From assembly GCF_963259705.1 (NCBI RefSeq), contig NC_081840.1:113990074-114054073 (forward strand): 64,000 nucleotides of DNA, given 5' to 3'. Below the pieces are notes generated by a model that did not search any database, had not been told where the DNA came from, and saw nothing but the letters and a program-made list of their open reading frames with translations. Positions 56,400-64,000 of the stretch are shown piece by piece; the first letter of the stretch is position 1, and every line of letters begins with the position of its first letter. Origin of the DNA: Myotis daubentonii (Eukaryota > Chordata > Mammalia > Chiroptera > Vespertilionidae). A program made the translations under genes and the position numbers.

Positions 56400-57110
56400 C
56401 CACCTCTGAGTCCTGGCAAACTTATAATTGGCCTGATGGGTTATGATTTGAAACCAGAAGAGCCAATTAGCAGGAATCTCCTCTGACCTACGGTTTGGGG
56501 TTGTAGGAGACAAGGTAATGACTTGAGACAGAGGGAAGAAAAAAACAAAACTAAAAATAAAAATAGAAACTATCAAGAGCAGAGACCTAAATCTTTTTGG
56601 CTCCCTGATTAATAACCCTGTCATGCCGATCACAAGCTCTAAACAGCAATGCTGGTTGCAGCTGAATTTTTTATACTTTCTATTAATCTTTAATGATAGC
56701 TTGGTCACCTAGTCTCTTTTATCTTGTCAGATAAATGTATGGTTAACAGGATAATGAGATTTCTAAAGCCCCATTCCAGCTTCCAGCTATCTAGTGCATG
56801 CAGTGACCTCTGACCCCTGGCAGACAGCAGCACCCGGGTGCTCGTAATTGGTAGGTGTGCTGGGAATGTATTGGAAGCTGACGGATGGTTTAAACTTTGA
56901 TTTGAGGTCAGCGAGGTCACTGAGCTCTGGAAGACCAGCCTGGTTTTATTACCAGCTGCCTCTGATGGGGATATAATTAGATTTAGCCATTGCTTTATTA
57001 ATAAGTAATGGCTTCCCCATAGCTGTGTGTGGGCAAATGTATTCCTTGGATAATTTGAGGACACTAGTTTGGCTTTATTAATAAGAATATATCATGTGCA
57101 TTTGGCCAGG
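56400..57110. promoter_or_regulatory. Candidate enhancer-like AT-rich block
   Basis: Transposon-free, AT-rich and low in CpG, with many homeodomain-type sites: gcaaacttataattggcctg, gggttatgatttgaaaccag, gccaattagcaggaatctcc, gatataattagatttagcca. A 14-bp motif, GCTTTATTAATAAG, occurs twice at exactly 80-bp spacing (56992-57005 and 57072-57085). The texture fits a conserved developmental enhancer. Inference only. Confidence 0.42.
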
Positions 57111-57658
57111 GCCAGACATCCATCTGGGTTTCTGGACTTTGGGGGAACTTTATCATTTTTACTTATTTGCAATATTGAATAAATTGGCTGTGCCTTGCAA
57201 AATCTATCCTTACCTGGAATTCTCTATTGTCATAAGGAACCTCTGATTTGCTCTGTTTTCCAATGATTTAGGAGTGAAAAATATGTAAGTAATTTTATTC
57301 AGCTGTTCACCCCTCCCTCCCTCCATCCATCCATTATCCATCCATCTACTCAATCATGGTACCTGCTAAATCCTAGTTACATACATAGGTAATGCAGGAA
57401 GGAGTTAAAAGAAAGTTAAAGACCTACTCCCTCACTTAGGAGATTCACAAAGAGACAAGGAACTAAAATTCAAGAAAGGGCAGGCAAGTTAAGAGCCTTA
57501 AGGAAAATGTTAACACAATGCTAGACAATATGAGGAAAGTATTGAGCAGTGGACCTGACACATCAAAAATGTTCACATTTTTGAAATAGTTATTAACATT
57601 ACTCATATTTTTAAGAGAAGGGCTGGGGCATAGGAGGAGATAGACTTGAAGGAAAGGC
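57111..57658. other. Unclassified stretch, possible antisense L2
   Basis: A cctccctccctccatccatc tract at about 57307-57340. Text at 57360-57560 (ggcaggcaagttaagagcct) may be old antisense L2. No gene. Confidence 0.4.
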
Positions 57659-57671
57659 TGAGAAGTTTCTT

Positions 57672-57874
57672 TTTTTAAAAAATATATTTTATTGATTTTT
57701 TACAGAGAGGAAGGGAGAGGGATAGAGAGTTAGAAACATTGATCAGCTGCCTCCTGCACATTCCCTACTGGGTATATGCCCGCAACCGAGGTATATGCCC
57801 TTGACCAGAATTGAACCTGGGACCCTTGAGTCCGCAGGCCAATGCTCTAGCCACTGAGCCAAATCGGTTAGGGG
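57672..57874 (-). mobile_element. VES SINE with perfect target duplication
   Basis: Minus-strand VES: A tail ttttttaaaaaatatatttt, gattttttacagagaggaag, gatcagctgcctcctgcaca, gaccagaattgaacctggga and caatgctctagccactgagc. Target duplications tgagaagtttctt at 57659-57671 and 57875-57887 are identical. Confidence 0.96.
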
Positions 57875-57887
57875 TGAGAAGTTTCTT

Positions 57888-58149
57888 AAATATTTAAACA
57901 TTTTGGGAGTTTCTTCCATGCATCCTTATGATATTAGGGATTAGGAAAAAATTAGGAAGGAATAGGGAAGAGAAACAAAATGGAAGAGAAACAAATTTAA
58001 AGATCACTCATTAGTCCTAAACGCTAAGTAATTCAACAACTGTCTATTGAGTGTCAACTATGTGTGAGCATGCCTCAGCCACTTCCCCATTTACCCAAAG
58101 ATAACCCCAATATAGTCATAATTCATTTTGTTGTGATTTGCTTTAATTA
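57888..58149. other. Unclassified AT-rich stretch
   Basis: No gene or clear repeat recognised. Confidence 0.4.
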
Positions 58150-58286
58150 CACTTCACAGATGCTGCATTTTTATTTTATTTTATTTTTTACAAATTGAAC
58201 GTAAGACCCTCCACCAGCAGTAAGATGACTTTCTTTATTGTGATAGCCTGGAATCAAAGCCTCAATATCTCCAAGGTATGTCAGTA
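58150..58286. mobile_element. Probable Tigger-family DNA transposon end
   Basis: cttcacagatgctgcatttt, ttttacaaattgaacgtaag and, at the right, ttctttattgtgatagcctg and gcctcaatatctccaaggta recall the terminal part of a TcMar-Tigger element. Only about 140 bases remain and a TTTTA array has expanded at 58168-58190. Confidence 0.55.
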
Positions 58287-58408
58287 TAAAGATTGCAGAC
58301 TTGCAAGTAGCAAAACTCACTTCCACCACATCCCATTGTCCAGAGCTAGTCCTATGGCCCAACCAGATGCAAGGGCCATGCCCACGAGGAGCACAAAATG
58401 GTTTAGGT

Positions 58409-58643
58409 CAGTGATGGCGAACCTATGACACGCGTGTCAGAGGTGACATGTGAACTCATTTTTTTGGTTGATTTTTCTTTGTTAAATGGCATTTAAACAT
58501 ATAAAATAAATATCAAAAATATAAATCTTTGTTTTACTATGGTTGCAAATATCAAAAAATTTCTATATGTGACACGGCACCAGAGTTAAGTTAGGGTTTT
58601 TCAAAATGCTGACATGCCGAGATCGAAAGGTTCACCATCACTG
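58409..58643. mobile_element. Non-autonomous hAT element (235 bp)
   Basis: Inverted ends CAGTGATGGCGAACCT and the complement of CAGTGATGGTGAACCT differ at one base. Perfect 8-bp duplication gtttaggt at 58401-58408 and 58644-58651. The interior has gacacgcgtgtcagaggtga and gcacggcaccag-like text. A common young bat family; name not assigned. Confidence 0.95.
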
Positions 58644-58651
58644 GTTTAGGT

Positions 58652-59115
58652 GAACACTTAGTATTATGTCTTCCTCACCAGTAAAAACTTCAACTGGCAA
58701 GTAGAATGAGGATGCAAACTCAGAATAATGCCCTCTTCCTTATTGTGCCACAGGCCTGTAATCTGCTGTGGGGACAAAATAAAATAATACATACACACTC
58801 ATTCACACAGAAAATCGCTCTGAGATCCCACAGTGACGTAGCTTTGTTATTCCTTAGGGGTATTGCTTGCCCAAAAGAGGAAGGAGAGGACAAAGGATTT
58901 GTCTGGAAGCCAGAGTCCCACTTTCCCCACTGTTCACTTCAGCAAGTCACTCTTTGTCTGTGAACTTCAGGATTCTCATCAGTGGCAACACTGCATACAT
59001 AGTGATGGAGTTTTCTGACTTATGTTGGGATACTGACGTCCTGGTGCACTTACGGAATCCACTGGACAACAGTTTTGAAATCAGGACCCAACTAGGAGAT
59101 TGGGTTGTATAGGAC
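58652..59115. other. Unique stretch, no feature recognised
   Basis: No gene or repeat identified. Confidence 0.45.
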
Positions 59116-59560
59116 TGTATCAATTTCCGATTAATGCTCTAACAAAGTAGCACACCTTCAGTGGCTTAGAGCAACACAAATTTATTCTTACACAGTTCTG
59201 AAGGTCAGAATTTAGAAATGAGTTTTTCAGGGTAAATAAAGGTGTCAGCACGGCTGGTTCCTCTGAGGGCCCCAGGGGTGATTCTGTTCCTCGCCTCTTC
59301 CCGCTTCTGAGGCTGCTGGCACTCCTCGGCTCCTGGTGAATCTCTGCAATCCCTGCTCTTGTCATCACATGCCTTCCGTTCTTTTGTAAGGACCCTGGTG
59401 ATGATCTTTAAGGCCTACCGGGGTAATCCAGGGTAATCTCCCAGCCTCACATCCTGAATTTCATCACATCTGCAAAGTTCCCTTTGCCATATAAGATAAC
59501 ATTCACAGATTCGGGGCGTAGGAGGTGAGTATTTTGGGGAGCTATTACTTGGCCTACTTC
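59116..59560 (+). mobile_element. MLT1-type MaLR solo LTR
   Basis: tgctctaacaaagtagcaca, gcaacacaaatttattctta, cacagttctgaaggtcagaa, tgtaaggaccctggtgatga, catctgcaaagttccctttg and aacattcacagattcgggg follow the MLT1 LTR consensus. MaLR elements are ancient non-autonomous ERVL relatives. No internal genes are present. Confidence 0.9.
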
Positions 59561-59664
59561 AGAGACAGACTGAGGCACTCAGAAGGAAGTTAGATGCTTT
59601 TTCCAAGTGGAGGGCAAAGGGCAGGGAACCCAGCACAGTCCTCGCCCCTGAAGCCTGAGAGGAG

Positions 59665-59880
59665 ACACAGCAGAGAGTCCAAAGGCTTTGGGAGTGACCA
59701 AGACTGGGCTTGTATTTCTGCTCTGCCTGTTACCAACTGTGTATCTTGGACAACTTGACTGACTTTCTGGGTTCTGATTCCTTATTTTTAAACCAGAGAA
59801 AGTGATACCTCACTGCCAAAGCTACTGTAAAGATTAGCAAACCTCTGAAACATTTGGCACTATGCTCAGCACATAGCAAT
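59665..59880 (+). repeat. MIR SINE fossil
   Basis: caaaggctttgggagtgacc, gggcttgtatttctgctctg, accaactgtgtatcttggac, ggttctgattccttattttt and gctactgtaaagattagcaa: sense MIR between two MaLR LTRs. Confidence 0.85.
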
Positions 59881-59934
59881 GCCCAAAGACTTCGAATATG
59901 GCCACGAACTTCCTACTGGTACCTCTGTGCGCAT

Positions 59935-60280
59935 CTCCGTCAGCTCAGGCTGCTATAACAAGATATCACAGGTGGGTGGCTTAAACTACAGACATTGACT
60001 TCTCACAGTTCTGGAGGCTGGGGAGTCCAAGATCACGGTGCCAGCACATTCAGCTCTTGGTGAAGGCTCTCTTTCTGGCGTACAGACAGTAGCCTTCTTG
60101 CTGTGACCTGACAAGGTGCAGAGAGTGCTCTGGTCTCTCTCCCTTTTCTAGTAAGGACACTAATTCCATCATGGGGGCTCTACTCTCCTGACCTCATCTA
60201 ACTCTAATCACCTCCCAAAGGCCTCGCCTCCGATTACCATTGTGTTGGGGATTAGGACTTCTCCTCTCAGTCCATAATCG
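59935..60280 (+). mobile_element. MaLR solo LTR (MST/MLT1A-like)
   Basis: ggctgctataacaagatatc, gtgggtggcttaaactacag, ctcacagttctggaggctgg, gggagtccaagatcacggtg, ggacactaattccatcatgg, aatcacctcccaaaggcctc and gtgttggggattaggacttc follow the younger MaLR LTR pattern. It differs from the MLT1 copy 375 bp upstream, so the two are separate insertions. Confidence 0.88.
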
Positions 60281-60654
60281 TGGCTGAATGGGAGCAAATG
60301 GAGGAGATGCTGCCATCTGGCCGAGCGGAGGTCCCAGCAGCGTTCCCGCATCTGCAGGGGATGGAGGCAGCCAGGACAGCCAGCTTCCCGCTGCTGCTCC
60401 TGCGGCAGAATGGAGCGTGGAGCCAGGCCTGCGAATGAGAGGCACTTCTGGGAATAGCAGTGACACTGAGGAGCCTGAAAGAGGGGAGCCTCGGGGAGCA
60501 AGACCCCCACCAGCCTCAGCCTCAGGAAACGCAACCCCGGGGCAGTGCTGGCTGGGCTCATGTGTCATAAGCTATAAAAGCCTTCTCCCGCCTGCCGCCT
60601 CTTGGTGTGTTCCTTCTACCTTCTAGACCTTTCTTAGGCTGAGAACAAATCTGC
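60281..60654. other. Unique GC-rich stretch
   Basis: No feature recognised; overlapping open frames on both strands at 60194-60626 carry no known domain. Confidence 0.45.
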
Positions 60655-60830
60655 AGAACAGTGGTTAAGAGAGTGGGCTCTGGAGCCGACGTGCTTACGC
60701 TTAATTCAAACTCTACCACTTACTGCTTCTCTGACCTAGGAAAGCTGTCGAGTTTCTCTGTGCCTTAGTTTCCCTGTGAATTGGGACTCACAGTGGCAAT
60801 CACTAGAGTGCTGTGAAGACTTGGTGAGTA
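60655..60830 (+). repeat. MIR SINE, well preserved
   Basis: cagaacagtggttaagagag, gtgggctctggagccgacgt, ctaccacttactgcttctct, cctaggaaagctgtcgagtt, gtgccttagtttccctgtga and agtgctgtgaagacttggtg give a nearly complete sense MIR including its tRNA-like head. Confidence 0.9.
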
Positions 60831-63319
60831 ATATGTCAACGGAAGGGCTTTCCAGGCCCCGAGACTGTCCATGTCACAGGCTCCGTGCACCCCCGCTCCC
60901 ACTCACACCAACCTCAGAGGAGACCACTGTCAGAGGCAATCCGCTGCCTAAATGGGCCAACTTCCAGATCAGTTTATTACCAAAACACAGTACAAATGTT
61001 GTCTTTATGCTCAATAAACAGTTCCTTAGCTCTGCAAAATGAAATATTCCTTTCATTATGAAATGGAGAAACCATTTATCCCGTGTCTTAAGTGGTATAA
61101 ATAGGCTGCGTGGCAGTCAGCGGAGGGATAATGACACAGTTTATTCTCGCAGCTCGGGATGGGCTGACACAGTGTGTACTGGGGAGTCGGCGCGGCCCCT
61201 AGAAGGGGGCCTGCGAATCCATCATTCTTGCCAGAAACAAGGTGCTCGGCATCTGTTCCCGGGCTCCACTTGCCAGGCCCAGGCGGGAGGGGGGATGTTG
61301 GGATTCCACCTGGCACCTAGAGGAGCCAGCTCTGCGCTTAATCTGGAGAAGGGCCACCCCCCTGGAGGGAGTGGATGGAGCTGGGCCACCCTGTGACACC
61401 CCCTGCAGCGCTCCTGAAGCTCACCCCTGCGCGGGCACTCAGGCACAAACCTTCTCATGCCTCAGAAAGCTGCCCAAGTCCTGTGGTAGGACTAGATGTG
61501 GAGCCTGAAAATCGGGGCCTGAGGTCAGGCTCTGGTCCTCTTGACCTGAGATACCTGGAAATCCTCAACTCTCTGGCCTCCGTCTCCTTTTCTGCAGTGG
61601 GGAGACTTGCCTTCCTTGCTGTCTGATTGACTTGGGAAGCACACGTGTAGGTGTTCAGCTTTGAACAAATCAATGCCCTGATTTTTCTAGAGAGGAAACG
61701 CAATTCCACAGAGAGTCAGTGGCTCATGGGAGATTCCAAGTCAGACCCAGTCTCCTGATCCCTAGCCATGAGCTCTTTCTACCTATGTGTTCTATTGGAT
61801 TAAGCATTGTCTGGGACAGACAGGGCCGGTGTGTAATGTGGACTGCAGACTCCAGGTGGTGGGCGGGGGCGCTATTCACTGGGACGATGTCATGAATGAC
61901 ACCCACCAGGATGTGAGTACACCACCTGCACAGCTGACCCAGGGGCCCGCTGAAGCCTCCGTTCAGAGCAAATGTGTTTCTAGGGGAGAGGCCCACTGGC
62001 CCACTTTAGTGCATGTGAGGGTCTCACTTCCTTGGCAGAAAATAACTATCAAGAGAGATGAAACCCTAGACATTGTGTGTGTTGGGGTCTCAGGATTGGA
62101 AAGTCTAGAATGTGGGGCTCAGGCTGAGCTGAGGACTCTGCATAGCTGAGGGGCGTGTTGACTTCACAAGCACTTGGAATAGGGAAGAGGAGTCGGAAGA
62201 ATTAACAACAGGAAGTGCTGAGTGCTGAGGTCAGACAGTTGGAAGCCTGTCTGGAAGAAAGCCATGAGCAAGTTCCTTATCTCTTTAAAACCCACTGCTT
62301 TCGTCTGTGCAATGGGGTTAATAACACCTTGCAGTTCTGAAGAGCAGAGGCTGGACTGGAGGCTCCCTGCCAGCTGCTTCGGGAGCCACTCCTGAGCTGT
62401 GCTGGCAGCAGGAGCCATTGCCTTTGCCACTTTGTCCAAGGGATGGTGGGAAGCTGTGCACATTTCAGGCTTCCGTCCTACTGGGGTGGCTGGGAGCCCT
62501 AGGCAGAGTGGGGAACCAGTGAGCTTCGAACTGTTGGGAGGTCAGGGCCTGGGGGCAGTTAGTAGAACAGAATGGCTGGCCCCTTCACAGAGGGAGGGCC
62601 AAGGTTTCATGCCATCAATCTAGTAGGGCAAACTGAGGCCCACGTCTGCGATCCGATCTGAGGGTCGGGTATTTGTGTGTGTCTGTGTATGTGGGTGCCT
62701 CGATGGTTCTTAGCACCCCTTAAGGCCTGTGCTAGGGCTCAAGGGAGGAAGGTGCGTGGAGTGAATAACAGTCCAGATGTAGGCCACCTGCTGTCTTGGC
62801 ACCAGTCAGCACCCAGGCAGGAGACTGGGACTGCTCTAGATGTTTCAAGAGGACCTCATGCAAGGAATTGGTTACAAGGGGGCTAAAATGCTCAGAGGGC
62901 TAAAGGAAATGAGGGTTCTTAGCCCTGGACCAGGAAGCTGCTTTTGCCCTGGGGGCTGTGGCCCACTGCCCTCATGCAGCCAAGCTGCCCCCAGGGTCAC
63001 CGACACCCAATGGAGACCTGGGGGTCTGCTGCCCTGAAGCTGCTGCTGGAGGTACCTGGCTGCTGAAGCTCCAGGGCCATAGCTGCCCTTGCACAGCGCT
63101 CCTGCCTCTGCTGGAGGCACTGCCAGGAGCAAATCCCTTCTCCCTCCTCCTTGCCTGCCAGTCTCCCACGGGTGTCTCCTATTGGCTGCCAGTGGCAAGA
63201 GAGCCTGGGAAATGTAGTTTTCAGGTTTAGTTCTGGAGACACATGTACCTCCTACATTCTGGAACTACCAGAGGTGATCAGATTTAAAAGTTAATTCTGA
63301 ATCTCTCCATCCACCTTTT
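60831..63319. other. Unique stretch with two MIR traces
   Basis: A MIR trace (antisense) at about 61690-61760 and a sense one at about 62215-62345 (gcaagttccttatctcttta, gcaatggggttaataacacc). No gene recognised. High-GC open frames near 62870-63240 carry no known domain. Confidence 0.5.
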
Positions 63320-63386
63320 GAATGGGGGTAGTATGATGCCTGCTTTATGTATGAGGCTCTGAGAGGTTAACTAAAGTGCCCAGGAT

Positions 63387-63639
63387 GCCCTAACTGGTTT
63401 GGCTCAGTGGATAGAGCGTCGGCCTGCGGACTGAAGGGTCCCAGGTTCGATTCCGGTCAAGGGCATGTACCTTGGTTGTGGGCACATCCCCAGTAGGGGG
63501 TGTGCAGGAGGCAGCTGATCGATGTTTCTCTCTCATCGATGTTTCTAACTCTCTATCCCTCTCCCTTCCTCTCTGTAAAAAAATCAATAAAATGCATATA
63601 TTTTTTTAAAAAAAAGAAAAAAAAATAGAAAATATGAAA

Positions 63640-63680
<41 letters not shown>
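63387..63680 (+). mobile_element. VES SINE inserted in a MIR
   Basis: gccctaactggtttggctca, A box, gttcgattccggtcaagggc, gtagggggtgtgcaggaggc, 'gatcgatgtttctctctcatcgatgtttctaact' and a long A-rich tail. The tail has grown into an (AAAT)n array (63637-63680). Target duplications aaagtgcccaggat at 63373-63386 and 63681-63694 are identical. Confidence 0.96.
63637..63680. repeat. (AAAT)n microsatellite at the SINE tail
   Basis: Eleven pure AAAT units between the SINE and its right-hand target duplication. Confidence 0.95.
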
Positions 63681-63682
<2 letters not shown>

Positions 63683-63740
63683 AGTGCCCAGGATAACACA
63701 GCTAGCAAGTTCACAGAGCTGGGATTTGAGCCCTGAACAA

Positions 63741-64000
63741 TCACTACTTTACACTTGGGGGCACTAGTGGTCACAGGGTTCAACTGAGAGGTTTAAACAG
63801 CAGCCAGTCCAGCAGGAACCAGGGATTTGGGCAGAAGCCAGGAAGAAGATGAGCCTCACTAAGTGGGGGGTGTCTGAAGCCTCTATGGCCCCCAGGGGCT
63901 AAGTTCACGGGCAGGCTGCTGGGTAGGGGAACAGCAGCTATGCCCACTCTCTTCCTGAGGATGGGAAGGCGGTGCCACCACCCTCTTTGCCCAAAGTGGG
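63741..64000. other. Unique stretch at the window edge
   Basis: No feature recognised. Confidence 0.45.

Larger units (their letters stand above)
63320..63740 (-). repeat. MIR SINE fossil split by a VES SINE
   Basis: Left piece at about 63320-63386 (gatgcctgctttatgtatga, gctctgagaggttaactaaa); right piece 63681-63740 (gcccaggataacacagctag, gctgggatttgagccctg). The VES SINE at 63387-63680 and its target duplication sit inside, exactly where the two halves of an antisense MIR core part. Confidence 0.85.

Noticed and set aside
59116..60280. A two-LTR provirus (LTRs at 59116 and 59935)
   Set aside because: The two LTRs belong to different MaLR subfamilies and the space between them is a MIR and unique DNA, not viral internal sequence.

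Overview
This window is mammalian nuclear DNA with no protein-coding gene that I can recognise. The repeats point to a vespertilionid (vesper) bat. They include about ten tRNA-derived SINEs with the bat VES head (A box TGGCTCAGTGGATAG, B box GGTTCGATTCC), four HeliBat-type Helitrons (ends CTAG and TC, hairpin near the 3' end, A|T targets), several recent non-autonomous hAT elements with 8-bp target-site duplications (TSDs), one of which I recognise as SPIN, and an L1 3' UTR of bat type. Family names come from memory of repeat consensus sequences; no database was searched. The species cannot be decided from this.

Layout. Positions 1-1.6 kb hold GC-rich unique DNA with MIR fossils. From 1.6 to 4.24 kb an old L1 3' end is split by three Helitrons, all on the minus strand, two of them 6 bp apart; a fourth Helitron (plus strand) lies at 5.8-6.47 kb. 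From 6.5 to 12.8 kb the sequence is mostly unique, with a hAT element at 10.5 kb and a VES SINE at 11.35 kb. From 12.8 to 14.23 kb an L2 is interrupted by a solo LTR and then a VES SINE. From 14.5 to 21.2 kb is GC-rich unique DNA with a CpG-island-like block (19.44-19.86 kb), a TATA-like box and a perfect 18-bp palindrome made of two AP-1 sites. From 21.5 to 30 kb there is a VES SINE, many MIRs and a puzzling duplicated 33-mer. From 30 to 38.2 kb the sequence is AT-richer and LINE-rich: two old hAT elements (one MER20), L1 fragments, and a 1-kb insertion holding the 5' end of an L1 (5' UTR plus half of ORF1) with intact 18-bp TSDs but no poly(A). From 38.2 to 41.9 kb is GC-rich unique DNA.

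From 41.9 to 43.6 kb is a three-layer nest: an old L1 with its TSD, holding a hAT element and a younger bat L1, each with its own TSD. From 44 to 64 kb is mostly unique intergenic or intronic DNA with AT-rich islands that look like enhancers (47.0 and 56.4-57.1 kb), a SPIN and a second hAT element 295 bp apart (51.2-51.9 kb), a solo class-II-like LTR (53.7 kb), another hAT (58.4 kb), two MaLR LTRs (59.1 and 59.9 kb) and more VES SINEs.

No genes act together here. The main content is a well-preserved record of successive transposon invasions, plus a few candidate regulatory blocks. The long open frames lie in GC-rich or repeat sequence, match no family I know, and I do not annotate them as genes.
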